Notes: generated from the sequence alone by a model not told the origin. 21,387 nt of DNA from an uncultured Eubacteriaceae bacterium (GCA_945938055.1 CAMEUH010000016.1:1-21387); one strand, 5' to 3'; shown: positions 1 through 7,354, counted from the first letter of the stretch. Numbers and translations: made by a program.

Positions 1-884
1 AAGAAAAAAAGAGAGGAACCTTATACCTTTGTGCAACACCCATAGGAAATCTGGAGGATATTACCATAAGGGTACTGAATACATTGAAATCAGTTGATTT
101 GATTGCAGCGGAAGATACACGGCATAGTATCAAGTTATTGAATCATTATGAGATAAAAACACCGATGACCAGTTACCATGAATTTAACAAGGTGGAAAAG
201 GCACGCTATCTTGTGGATAAAATCCATGAGGGAATGAATGTGGCGGTGATTACGGATGCCGGAACACCGGGAATTTCTGACCCGGGTGAGGAATTGGTCC
301 GGCAGTGCCTTCTTGCAGGAATTCAGGTTACGTCACTTCCGGGACCAGCGGCGTGTGTCACGGCGCTTACCATGTCCGGAAAGCCGACGAGGCGATTTGC
401 TTTTGAAGCATTTCTCCCGTCAGATAAAAAAGAGCGAAAAGCGGTTCTGGAGGAGCTGGTGGATGAAACCAGAACGATTATCCTTTATGAAGCACCACAT
501 CATTTGATACGGACGTTGGAGGAACTCAGGGAATATCTGGGGGAGAACAGGGAACTTTCGGTTTGTAAAGAACTGACAAAGACTCATGAAAATACATTTC
601 TTACCACGATTGGCGAAGCAGTGGAATATTATGAAAATAATGAGCCAAGGGGAGAATATGTTCTGGTTCTTGCCGGAAAGCCGCAGGAAGAGATTGAGAA
701 AGAAAAACAGGAAGCGTTTCTTTCCATGACGGTTTCGGAACATGTAAAAATGTACATGGAACAGGGAATGGATAAGAAAGAGGCAATGAAAGCAGCAGCA
801 AGGGACAGGGGTGTTTCCAAGAGGGATATCTATCAGGCCATGCTGAATGCAGAAGAAAGCAAAGGAGATGAAAGAACATGTTAA
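1..884 (+). CDS. rsmI: 16S rRNA 2'-O-ribose methyltransferase RsmI (5' end outside the window)
   Basis: RsmI methylates the 2'-O of C1402 in 16S rRNA, using S-adenosylmethionine, in the decoding centre of the small subunit. The reading frame is open from base 3. It encodes the family's N-terminal signature upstream of the first usable start codon (a TTG at 84): LYLCATPIGNLEDIT, followed by AEDTRHS. The gene therefore starts a few codons before the window, and the TTG is not the real start. Further family motifs follow in order: VITDAGTPGISDPGEE and SLPGPAACVTAL (the SAM pocket of the tetrapyrrole-methylase fold), then SGKPTRRFAFEAFLP. The C-terminal region is charged and helical. The stop codon overlaps the start of nfo by 7 bases, and an AAAGGAG for nfo lies inside the rsmI 3' end, so the two genes are probably translationally coupled. 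Confidence 0.93.
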   Translation, partial: EKKRGTLYLCATPIGNLEDITIRVLNTLKSVDLIAAEDTRHSIKLLNHYEIKTPMTSYHEFNKVEKARYLVDKIHEGMNVAVITDAGTPGISDPGEELVRQCLLAGIQVTSLPGPAACVTALTMSGKPTRRFAFEAFLPSDKKERKAVLEELVDETRTIILYEAPHHLIRTLEELREYLGENRELSVCKELTKTHENTFLTTIGEAVEYYENNEPRGEYVLVLAGKPQEEIEKEKQEAFLSMTVSEHVKMYMEQGMDKKEAMKAAARDRGVSKRDIYQAMLNAEESKGDERTC

Positions 885-1714
885 GAATAGGATGTCACTT
901 ATCTACATCCAAGGGATATGCACACATGGCAGAAGAAATTTTGTCACTGGGAGGAAATACCTTTCAGTTTTTTACGCGGAATCCAAGGGGTGGAAGTGCA
1001 AAGCCGATTGATGAAAAAGACATTAACCGGTTTAAAGAGATATGTAATGAAAACGGCATTGGAATCATTTTAGCCCATGCGCCATATACGCTGAATGCAG
1101 CATCTGCAGATGAACGTACCAGGGAATTTGCAAAAGAAACCATGGCGGATGATTTGAATCGAATGGAATATACCCCGGGAAATCTTTATAATTTCCATCC
1201 GGGAAGCCACGTGGGACAGGGTGTGGAAGTCGGAATACAGTATATTATTTCCATGCTGAATGAAGTGATAAAGCCGGAACAGACGACAACGGTTCTTCTG
1301 GAAACCATGGCAGGAAAAGGTTCTGAAATTGGACGAACCTTTGAGGAATTAAAGGAAATTATGGATGGCGTGACATTAAAAGACCATCTGGGAGTATGCC
1401 TCGATACCTGTCATGTTTATGATGCCGGATATGATATTGTGGGAAATCTGGATGGGGTATTAGAGGAATTTGACCGTGTCATTGGACTAAAGAATCTTAA
1501 GGCGGTTCATCTGAATGATTCGAAGAATCCGTTTGAAAGTCATAAGGATCGTCATGAAAAAATAGGCGAAGGAAGTATTGGAATAGAAGCAATGGAGCGT
1601 ATTATCAACCATCCAAAGCTTCGCAGCCTGCCATTTTATCTGGAAACGCCAAATGAACTGGAGGGTTATGCAAAGGAAATTGACTGGCTTAAGAGCCTTT
1701 ATAGGGAAGCATAA
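878..1714 (+). CDS. nfo: Endonuclease IV (AP endonuclease, TIM barrel)
   Basis: This enzyme cleaves the phosphodiester bond 5' of abasic sites in base excision repair, using three Zn ions. Its 278 residues match the family's usual length. The metal ligands can be followed in order: the His of LAHAPYTLN, the His residues of FHPGSH, the Glu of LLETMAGKG, Asp and His of CLDTCHVYDAGYD, His of HLNDSKN, Asp and His of DRHEKIGEG, and Glu of LETPNE. The N-terminus MLRIGCHLSTSKGYAHM is typical. The ATG at 878 overlaps the rsmI stop, with AAAGGAG (861-867) as ribosome binding site. The next gene starts 15 bases after its stop, so rsmI, nfo and the PH-domain gene look like one operon. The rsmI pairing says nothing about function; Nfo is cytoplasmic. 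Confidence 0.96.
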   Translation: MLRIGCHLSTSKGYAHMAEEILSLGGNTFQFFTRNPRGGSAKPIDEKDINRFKEICNENGIGIILAHAPYTLNAASADERTREFAKETMADDLNRMEYTPGNLYNFHPGSHVGQGVEVGIQYIISMLNEVIKPEQTTTVLLETMAGKGSEIGRTFEELKEIMDGVTLKDHLGVCLDTCHVYDAGYDIVGNLDGVLEEFDRVIGLKNLKAVHLNDSKNPFESHKDRHEKIGEGSIGIEAMERIINHPKLRSLPFYLETPNELEGYAKEIDWLKSLYREA

Positions 1715-1729
1715 AAGGAGGAATCAGCG

Positions 1730-2140
1730 ATGGAAAAAGAAATTATCTGGAAAGACAGGAAACGAACCATTTTTGGCCTGCCGTGGTCTTTTACAAAGTA
1801 CAGTTTGTCAAATGACCGGTTATTTATTGAACATGGTATTTTCAACGTGACAGAAGATGAAGTCCGTCTGTACCGCATAACAGATGTTTCTCTTACCAGA
1901 ACCTTTGGACAGAGAATTTTTGGTCTTGGAACCATCTCCTGCTGTTCGGCAGATAAAACACTGGGAGACTTTAAGATTCTTAACATTAAAAATTCCAGGG
2001 AAGTAAAGGAACTTCTTTCCGATGCCATTGAAAAAGAGAGAATGGCAAAGAGAGTTATCAGTAAAGAAGACTTTTCCCATGACCATGATGATGGCGATGA
2101 TGATGCGGATGATGACATGGACGAAGGTGGCATTAATTAA
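1730..2140 (+). CDS. Small bacterial PH-domain protein (YdbS/YdbT-like)
   Basis: A 136-residue protein that appears to be a single bacterial pleckstrin-homology domain of the bPH_2 (formerly DUF304) type. The hallmarks are FGLPWSFTKYSLSNDRLFIE near residues 15-34, then DEVRLYRITDVSLTRTFGQRIFGLGTI, then a NIK..REVKELL segment. These alternate beta strands and end in a helix, as expected of the fold. No membrane segment is present, unlike the YdbS and YdbT proteins that attach this domain to the membrane, so it is probably a soluble stand-alone version. The last ~25 residues form an extreme acidic, His-containing tail (HDHDDGDDDADDDMDEGG). The biochemical role of these domains is not established. 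The ATG has an AAAGGAGG ribosome binding site at about 1715-1722. Confidence 0.8.
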   Translation: MEKEIIWKDRKRTIFGLPWSFTKYSLSNDRLFIEHGIFNVTEDEVRLYRITDVSLTRTFGQRIFGLGTISCCSADKTLGDFKILNIKNSREVKELLSDAIEKERMAKRVISKEDFSHDHDDGDDDADDDMDEGGIN

Positions 2141-2169
2141 TTGCCGGAGCGAATTTTATCGCATTCATC

Positions 2170-2198
2170 TTGCATTTGCAGAGGGATTATGATACATT
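2170..2198 (+). promoter_or_regulatory. Possible sigma-A promoter for queT
   Basis: TTGCAT (2170-2175), a 17-base spacer and TACATT (2193-2198) would start a transcript near 2205, just upstream of the riboswitch. Both hexamers are only partial matches. A second possible -10, TATGAT (2188-2193), lacks a convincing -35. The rest of 2141-2225 shows no gene. Confidence 0.35.
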
Positions 2199-2225
2199 AC
2201 TGTTTGTGGCATCTAGTCACGAAAT

Positions 2226-2267
2226 CGTCAGTTCGAAACCATCCTGACGTAAAATAAAACTAAGGAG
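2226..2267 (+). ncRNA. PreQ1-I-type riboswitch upstream of queT
   Basis: The leader has a perfect 6-bp stem, CGTCAG (2226-2231) with CTGACG (2244-2249), closing a 12-base loop that begins TTC and ends CC-A-T-C. An A-rich single-stranded tail follows and ends in AAAACTAAGGAG. Stem, UUC-starting loop, A-rich tail and an ACUAAGG terminus form the preQ1-I aptamer layout as I recall it. The downstream gene is a QueT-family queuosine-precursor transporter, which fits known preQ1 regulons. The aptamer tail contains the ribosome binding site (AAGGAG, 2262-2267), so control would be translational: the ligand-bound pseudoknot would hide the site. I could not place the P2 pseudoknot pairs with certainty. 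A second small hairpin, GTGGC/GTCAC (about 2206-2220), precedes it. Confidence 0.62.
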
Positions 2268-2276
2268 CAATTGAAT

Positions 2277-2795
2277 ATGAGAAACAAAAATGTAACGTTT
2301 ATGGTGCAGGCAGCAATGATTGCTGCCATCTATGTAGTACTGGTAGTTGTATTTAAGTCGTGCAGCTTTGGACCGATTCAGTTCCGTTTTGCAGAAGTAC
2401 TGACGGTACTTCCGTATTTTACGCCGGCTGCAATTCCAGGACTTTTCGTTGGCTGTCTTCTGGCAAATTTTCTGGCAGGGGAAATGATTCTTGCAGACAT
2501 TATTTTTGGAAGCATTGCGACGCTTCTGGGAGCAATCGGAACGTACCTGCTTTCCAGGATGAAAGTGAAATGGCTGGCACCAATTCCGCCAATTGTGGCA
2601 AATGCGGTTATTGTTCCGTTTGTGCTCAAATATGGCTATGGACTTCCGGATGCCGTATGGTACATGATGATTACGGTGGGACTTAGCGAAGTAATAGTCT
2701 GTGCCGTTCTGGGACTTCCGTTATTATTCATATTAGAGAAATATAAGGATGTTATATTTGGATTAAATGATTATGGAGTTCGTAAAAAAGCATAA
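2277..2795 (+). CDS. queT: QueT-family queuosine-precursor transporter
   Basis: An integral membrane protein of ~172 residues with about five hydrophobic segments. It belongs to the QueT family (formerly DUF988), thought to be the substrate-binding S component of an energy-coupling-factor importer for queuosine precursors such as preQ1. Recognisable family features are the N-terminal MVQAAMIAAIYVVL helix, the QFRFAEVLTVLP segment, and the glycine-rich ATLLGAIGTYL stretch. I chose ATG 2277 over TTG 2271. AAGGAG ends at 2267, leaving 9 bases to 2277 but only 3 to the TTG. The preQ1-I-like element directly upstream supports the assignment. No ECF ATPase or T component is in the window, so it would share a general module encoded elsewhere. 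Its last 29 bases overlap the next gene. Confidence 0.88.
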   Translation: MRNKNVTFMVQAAMIAAIYVVLVVVFKSCSFGPIQFRFAEVLTVLPYFTPAAIPGLFVGCLLANFLAGEMILADIIFGSIATLLGAIGTYLLSRMKVKWLAPIPPIVANAVIVPFVLKYGYGLPDAVWYMMITVGLSEVIVCAVLGLPLLFILEKYKDVIFGLNDYGVRKKA

Positions 2796-4386
2796 GAATA
2801 AAATAATTTATGTGATTGCATTGGGGATTGTATTTGCTATATGGTTCCGGATGCATACTTATATGATAAGCATTGTTCCATGGGGTGTGCATCTTGATGA
2901 GGCTGCCCTTGGATACAATGCTTATTGTATTGCAAACTGGGGAGTAGACCGGTATCTTAATTATATGCCGGTCTATGTGGCAAACTTTGAAGGTGGACAG
3001 AGTGCTTTATATACATACATGTGTGCAGTCTTGATTAAGTTTCTTGGAACCGGAACACTGGTGCTTCGGATTCCGGCCTTTCTTTTTGGATTGATCACGC
3101 TGGTAAGCGGATTTATGATTGTAAAGAAAAAATATGGATATCAGTGGGCACTTCTCGCAGCGTTATTAATTTCCATTCTGCCATATTTTACACAGCAGGC
3201 AAGATTTGGTCTGGATTGCAATTTGATGCTGGGAGCTGTGACACTTGCAACATGGATCTTTCTTGAGGCATTGGAAAAAAAGCGCTGGTATTGGTATCTC
3301 CTGGATGGAATTTTGTGGGGAATGACGCTTTATACCTATGCATTAAGTTATGTAATTGTCCCGTTATTCCTTCTTGTGATGACAGGATATCTTCTTGCAG
3401 TTAAAAAAGTGCGTTTTCGGGATATCGTGCTTGCGGCAATACCGTTTATTCTTCTGGCTCTGCCGTTATTTTTGATGGTTCTGATTAACCGGTTTGGCTG
3501 GAAGGAAATAGTGACTCCGTTTTTTACCATTCCGCGCCTTGGCTCAGACCGGACCACGGAATTATCATTTCATGGTTTCTTTTATAATCTGGTCACAATG
3601 TTGAAAACATTGTTTTATTATGATGAAATGGATTACAATGCATTGATTGGATTTAATACCATGTACATGTTTTCTGTTCCGTTTGTAATCATCGGTGCGT
3701 GTGTGGCCGTATGGGACAGTATCTGCGCAGTGAAAAAAAAACGGGTGGATGTGTCGCTTGTCATGCTGGTATACTGCATTTCCCAGTTGTTTGTAGGCTC
3801 TATGAAGACAGGAACCTGTATCAACAACATGAATGGTGTGTATTTCAGTTTTCTATACTTTGTGGTGGCAGCAATTCATTTTTTGTTCTGCCTTATAAAC
3901 AGAATAGTTGATTATGGTGTACAAAAGCAATGGATTCAGAAAACATTCCTGCTTAGGAATTTGAAATATATTGCATTAATGATTATCATTGCAGGCTATC
4001 TGGTGCGTTTTGGACTATTTTATAATTACTACTTTTATTCGTATCCGCGAACGGATTATCCGCAATTTCTGTTTAACGGGAGAATGGATGAAATTCTTGA
4101 GGAATTTGGAACTGATTTTGGCGGCCGAACCGTGTACATGGAGGCATACCATATTTATTATCTTTTAAGCAGCGGGATTTCGCCGTATGAGATTGATCTG
4201 GAAAATGGAATGTCACAATACGGAAATATCCATTTTGTGGATGAAGCTCACGGAATGCCCGATTTTATTGATCCGGATGCAATTTATCTGGTGAGGGAAA
4301 CGAATGGAGAATATCGTGAATTTTTAAAAGGTCATTTTAATACGGAAACATGGAGTGGATTTTACCGGATTTTCCGGAATGAATAA
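2767..4386 (+). CDS. GT39-like polytopic membrane glycosyltransferase
   Basis: A 539-residue membrane protein with a dozen or so hydrophobic segments. It resembles the ArnT/PMT group (GT-C fold, family GT39), which transfers sugars from polyprenyl-phosphate donors on the outer face of the membrane. The key sign is VHLDEAALGYNAYCI near residues 41-55: an acidic DE pair in the first external loop, followed by GYNAY, is the typical catalytic loop of this group. RFGLDCNLMLGAVTLATWIFLEALEKKR also resembles these proteins. The last ~110 residues are polar and probably extracytoplasmic. Acceptor and sugar cannot be read from the sequence. ATG 2767 is the furthest upstream start; ATG 2773 is an equal alternative. 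Neither has a strong ribosome binding site, and the overlap with queT suggests translational coupling. It may simply share the queT transcript. Confidence 0.75.
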   Translation: MIMEFVKKHKNKIIYVIALGIVFAIWFRMHTYMISIVPWGVHLDEAALGYNAYCIANWGVDRYLNYMPVYVANFEGGQSALYTYMCAVLIKFLGTGTLVLRIPAFLFGLITLVSGFMIVKKKYGYQWALLAALLISILPYFTQQARFGLDCNLMLGAVTLATWIFLEALEKKRWYWYLLDGILWGMTLYTYALSYVIVPLFLLVMTGYLLAVKKVRFRDIVLAAIPFILLALPLFLMVLINRFGWKEIVTPFFTIPRLGSDRTTELSFHGFFYNLVTMLKTLFYYDEMDYNALIGFNTMYMFSVPFVIIGACVAVWDSICAVKKKRVDVSLVMLVYCISQLFVGSMKTGTCINNMNGVYFSFLYFVVAAIHFLFCLINRIVDYGVQKQWIQKTFLLRNLKYIALMIIIAGYLVRFGLFYNYYFYSYPRTDYPQFLFNGRMDEILEEFGTDFGGRTVYMEAYHIYYLLSSGISPYEIDLENGMSQYGNIHFVDEAHGMPDFIDPDAIYLVRETNGEYREFLKGHFNTETWSGFYRIFRNE

Positions 4387-4389
4387 AAG

Positions 4390-4433
4390 GCTTTGGGAGA
4401 ATGGAAAAGCAGATATTCTCCCGAAGCTTTTTT
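4390..4433. terminator. Strong intrinsic terminator, shared by convergent genes
   Basis: GCTTTGGGAGAAT (4390-4402) pairs over 13 positions (one G-T) with ATTCTCCCGAAGC (4415-4427), followed by six T on the plus strand. On the minus strand the hairpin is followed by the complement of AAAA (4386-4389), so it could also end rubrerythrin transcripts arriving from the right. Confidence 0.9.
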
Positions 4434-4441
4434 ATCATGTA

Positions 4442-5047
4442 TTATAATACCCTGGAATCATAAAATGGGGAAAGCTCCAAACGGATGAAAAATCCCTTGT
4501 CATGCTGGCATACCGGGCATTTTTCCGGAGCTTTAAAGCCTTCAATGACGAAACCACAGTTTAAGCAAATCCATCCGGTTTTGATATCCGATACATACAG
4601 CTTGTTTTCTTCGAGATACTGGGCAAATTTTCCGAACCGGTCTCCATGTATTTTTTCAATACCGGCAATAGAGTAAAAGGAATGGGCAATTTCCAGAAAA
4701 CCCTCTGCCCTGGCGGTATCTCCAAAGCGTTTGTAGACATCATCATGTTCCTCATATTCGTTATGCTGTGCCATTCTAAGCAGTGATGCCAAGTCATCAG
4801 AAAGGTCTACCGGGTATCCGCCGTCAATAAAAATATTTTCGCCGGCAAGTGCCCTCAGATGATTATAAAAGATTTCTGCATGTTCTTTTTCCTGATTTGC
4901 CGTATAAAGAAATACTTGTGAAATAGCCTGGTGATGCTGCATTTCTGCCTGAGAAGCCGCAAAGGTATAACGGTTTCTTGCCTGGCTCTCACCTGCAAAT
5001 GCACGCATCAGATTTTCCTTGGTTTCGCTATTATGAAATTCAACCAT
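4442..5047 (-). CDS. rbr: Rubrerythrin
   Basis: A non-haem iron peroxidase of anaerobes that reduces hydrogen peroxide with electrons from rubredoxin or NADH oxidoreductases. It is 201 residues long and has two domains. The N-terminal ferritin-like four-helix part carries the di-iron ligands (E20, E53 and H56 in EKEHAE, E114, E131 and H134 in EKIHGDRF). The C-terminal rubredoxin-like domain has CLNCG and CPVC pairs (C161, C164, C177, C180) for one FeCys4 site. I chose the ATG at 5047, which gives MVEFHNSETKENL. It has a perfect AGGAGG (complement of 5053-5058) 5 bases upstream, whereas the longer frame would start inside a hairpin. That hairpin, with its U-tract, sits one base before the ribosome binding site, so expression may depend on readthrough or on a promoter I cannot place. 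Confidence 0.95.
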   Translation of the reverse strand: MVEFHNSETKENLMRAFAGESQARNRYTFAASQAEMQHHQAISQVFLYTANQEKEHAEIFYNHLRALAGENIFIDGGYPVDLSDDLASLLRMAQHNEYEEHDDVYKRFGDTARAEGFLEIAHSFYSIAGIEKIHGDRFGKFAQYLEENKLYVSDIKTGWICLNCGFVIEGFKAPEKCPVCQHDKGFFIRLELSPFYDSRVL

Positions 5048-5059
5048 GTCTGCCTCCTG

Positions 5060-5091
5060 AAAAAAATAGTATGCCGTTGCCGGCATACTAT
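5060..5091 (-). terminator. Terminator or attenuator hairpin abutting the rubrerythrin RBS
   Basis: Read on the minus strand, an 11-bp perfect stem (ATAGTATGCCG / CGGCATACTAT, arms 5081-5091 and 5066-5076, loop GCAA) is followed by six T (5060-5065). One base later comes the AGGAGG of rubrerythrin. It could simply end the MraY-paralog transcript 32 bases after that gene's stop. Its position means any transcript entering from upstream must pass it to express rubrerythrin. Confidence 0.85.
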
Positions 5092-5122
5092 AGTTTTTTC
5101 CTTTTATGATATTTTATGCAGA

Positions 5123-6085
5123 TTAATGCAGGGCATATAAAATACTTGCGGAAATGACCGTCTGAATAATTGCAAATCGTAAAACAACTTGTGTATCAGA
5201 CCATCCTTTATTTTTGCGGACATGGTCGTGAATCGGTGTCCGGACATTTGTTAAAATCCGGATTTTGAAGAATCTTAAAAGAGAAACTTTTATCAATCCC
5301 AGTCCACCATCAATAATCAAAACAATTGCTGCAGGAATATAGAATAACGGATTCCCTGTTTTTAAAACAGCAATGGCAATAAAAAGACCAATTGCCCGGG
5401 AACCGGCATCTCCCATGAGGAGCTTGCTTGGGGAAGCATTAAACCATAGATATCCCAGAATCGCAACAATCAAAAGCAAAATCATGTGACGCATGAATGG
5501 TTCGCGGTCATAATAAGAATACAGACCGAAAATGGTTGCAAGGGTAATGCAGGAAATTGTTCCGCAAAGACCGTCCACACCGTCAGTACAATTGGTTACA
5601 TTGATACTTGCCCACACGAGAACCACAATCAGAAAGCCAAACAGTAATGGATGGAGTGTCAAATCATGAGTGGTAAATGGAAGATTAATGGTGCAGGAAT
5701 TAAAATTCAGATATGTTACGGCAACCATAACTGCAATTACAAAATCAATCAGCCCTTTTTTTAATTCACCCCAGGGAGTCTGTGCGCTATCGTCAAAAAA
5801 GCCACTAAGCATTGCGGCAAGAGTAAGAATCAGGTATACGGTAAGTTCACCATTTAAAGGAATAAATAAAACCGCTGACAGTACAAAAGTCAGTGTAAAA
5901 ATAATACCAGCTCCGCGGGGCTTACCGGCAGAGAGTTTTCCATTTACGGCAAATGCTCGTCCACCATCCTTAGGCAGTGCTTCTTTACAAAGGGTAATGG
6001 CAGCACATGTCAGAATGAAAGCAAAAAGAATGCTGATAAAGGTATATTCTTTTATGTAATTTGGATAAAAGATATTATAAAGCAT
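5123..6085 (-). CDS. MraY-family phospho-sugar transferase (probable paralog)
   Basis: A polytopic membrane enzyme of 320 residues in the polyprenyl-phosphate N-acetylhexosamine-1-phosphate transferase superfamily. It would move a phospho-sugar from a UDP donor to undecaprenyl phosphate. The MraY branch is indicated by LPKDGGRAF (about 37-45), FFDD (96-99), NCTDGVDGL (165-173, compare NLTDGLDGL), MGDAGSRAIG (224-233) and PIHDH followed by KGWSDTQVVLRF (284-304). Two signatures differ from canonical MraY: GKPRGAG replaces GKPTMGG, and HDH replaces HHH. The start at 6085 has GGAGG 8 bases upstream and gives MLYNIFYPNY. It lies 68 bases after the acyltransferase gene and is probably co-transcribed with it. 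It could be the housekeeping mraY, but the deviations and the location outside a cell-division cluster favour a paralog serving another glycopolymer. Confidence 0.8.
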   Translation of the reverse strand: MLYNIFYPNYIKEYTFISILFAFILTCAAITLCKEALPKDGGRAFAVNGKLSAGKPRGAGIIFTLTFVLSAVLFIPLNGELTVYLILTLAAMLSGFFDDSAQTPWGELKKGLIDFVIAVMVAVTYLNFNSCTINLPFTTHDLTLHPLLFGFLIVVLVWASINVTNCTDGVDGLCGTISCITLATIFGLYSYYDREPFMRHMILLLIVAILGYLWFNASPSKLLMGDAGSRAIGLFIAIAVLKTGNPLFYIPAAIVLIIDGGLGLIKVSLLRFFKIRILTNVRTPIHDHVRKNKGWSDTQVVLRFAIIQTVISASILYALH

Positions 6086-6153
6086 GATTAGAACCTCCAA
6101 GTAAATTATATGTTTATTTTTCAATAAAATACATCATTAATATAAAATGCTTA

Positions 6154-7191
6154 TTATAATAATTTTCGTATGAAAGGTATTTTCTTCAGTATATATGTAA
6201 TGGCTGTCCCGATAAGCATTATGCAGAAGAGATAAAGAATTGCAGCCAGTCGTGCCGGAATTATGGCAGCCAGAAGCTTTTGTATGAAACCAAAATAGTC
6301 TTTTACATAGCATTCCAAAAGATAAACACCAAAAGTACATTCGCCCACAGAGCAGATAATCTTTTCAAGGAAGGCGGAAATAGGTACATGTTCAAAAAAA
6401 TATTTTACACCATAAAATACTGCGGCAGCAGAAAAAATAACAAATAAGGATAATCCGCCCTCTGACCAGCCGCCAAAGACATGATAATCGTATTCGGTAA
6501 TAAAAACATTCAGGCAAAGTCCTAGAAAGGCGCACAGGCAGGTTAGCAAAAGAGTTTTACAGTTATCCTTTTCGGATGGAATGCAGTATGCGATAAAATA
6601 ACCCATCAGAGGGTATACAATCACATCAGCGGCAAATGGAATGGCAATTACAATCTGTCCAAGAAAAGTTCTTGCGAGCACTCCAAAGATACCTCCTGCC
6701 AGTACATATAATCCAAAAAGATAAAGAAATTCATTCGGATTCAGTGCTTTTGCAATTTTCCGCAGAATCGGAAGGGAAACCAGAAATCCCAGATAGGAAT
6801 ATAAAAACCAGTATGGGGTATAAATCTGTCCTGTGGTAATTTTGCGGATTAAATCCTTCCAGTCAAAGGTTATCTGTCCGTGATACGCAAGATATGAGTA
6901 GCGAATCAGACTAAAAACAAATAGTATGACAAGATAACGAAGGACTCTCTTTAAATACAATTCTTTCAGGGATTCCTCTTTTTTTAAAAGAAGTGCACCG
7001 GATATCATGAAAAACAAAAGCACTCCGATTTTACAAAAAGAAGAAATAAAAATGGATATCAGCTGAACCGGAAGACGGTTCGTTGTCGTATATAAAAAAT
7101 AACCATTGGCACCACTATGATTAAAGATAACGCACATGATGGCAATTATCCGCAATGCATCAAGATAAGTAAATCGTTTCTTTTGTTCCAT
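6154..7191 (-). CDS. Acyltransferase-3 family membrane protein (OafA/WecH-like)
   Basis: A 345-residue membrane protein with about ten hydrophobic segments. The N-terminus YLDALRIIAIMCVIFNHSG matches the D-x2-R-x3-...-H signature of the acyltransferase-3 family. That family O-acetylates surface sugars, teichoic acids, peptidoglycan or exopolysaccharide using cytoplasmic acetyl-CoA. The later segments GVLLFFMISGALLL and KRVLRYLVILFVFSLIRY are also typical of the fold. The ATG at 7191 has GGGAG 6 bases upstream on the minus strand. No fused SGNH hydrolase domain is present, so any acyl hand-over on the outer face would need a partner or a direct mechanism. Its neighbours, an MraY paralog and, further on, a GT39-like transferase, suggest surface-glycan modification. 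The acceptor is unknown. Confidence 0.85.
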   Translation of the reverse strand: MEQKKRFTYLDALRIIAIMCVIFNHSGANGYFLYTTTNRLPVQLISIFISSFCKIGVLLFFMISGALLLKKEESLKELYLKRVLRYLVILFVFSLIRYSYLAYHGQITFDWKDLIRKITTGQIYTPYWFLYSYLGFLVSLPILRKIAKALNPNEFLYLFGLYVLAGGIFGVLARTFLGQIVIAIPFAADVIVYPLMGYFIAYCIPSEKDNCKTLLLTCLCAFLGLCLNVFITEYDYHVFGGWSEGGLSLFVIFSAAAVFYGVKYFFEHVPISAFLEKIICSVGECTFGVYLLECYVKDYFGFIQKLLAAIIPARLAAILYLFCIMLIGTAITYILKKIPFIRKLL

Positions 7192-7301
7192 TTTTTTCTC
7201 CCGTATGCTAAATCATTTTTATTGTATAAACTAAGTATTATTGTAATTTTAGGAGGTATAAATGTCAATTATATTTTGTGCTTCAAATTAGTCTGAAATT
7301 A

Positions 7302-7331
7302 GTGACAAATTGTATATTGTTGTGTTAAAAT
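7302..7331 (+). promoter_or_regulatory. Candidate sigma-A promoter for glgB
   Basis: GTGACA (7302-7307), an 18-base spacer and TAAAAT (7326-7331) each match the consensus at five of six bases. Transcription would start near 7338, inside the palindrome at 7335-7354. Confidence 0.45.
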
Positions 7332-7334
7332 TAA

Positions 7335-7354
7335 GACATAATTCATATTATGTC
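7335..7354. promoter_or_regulatory. Palindromic candidate operator at the glgB start point
   Basis: GACATAAT (7335-7342), spacer TCAT, ATTATGTC (7347-7354) is a perfect 8-bp inverted repeat placed just downstream of the candidate -10. This is a classic position for a repressor dimer. It could instead fold as a weak hairpin at the very 5' end of the mRNA. No regulator gene adjoins it. Confidence 0.45.

Noticed and set aside
84..884. TTG at 84 as the start of rsmI
   Set aside because: Conserved RsmI residues (LYLCATPIGNLEDIT) are encoded in frame upstream of it, so the gene begins before the window.
1699..2133. 144-codon open frame antisense to the PH-domain gene, rich in Ser
   Set aside because: The Ser-rich sequence is simply the reverse complement of the acidic GAT/GAC tail, and the sense frame matches a known domain.
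2141..2276. PreQ1-II or preQ1-III class for the queT leader
   Set aside because: The short single stem with an A-rich tail resembles preQ1-I more. I could not match the extended architecture of the other classes, though I cannot exclude preQ1-III without a covariance search.
6105..6110. TATAAT on the minus strand before the MraY paralog as a promoter -10
   Set aside because: A start from it would fall on the ribosome binding site, leaving no leader, and there is no -35.
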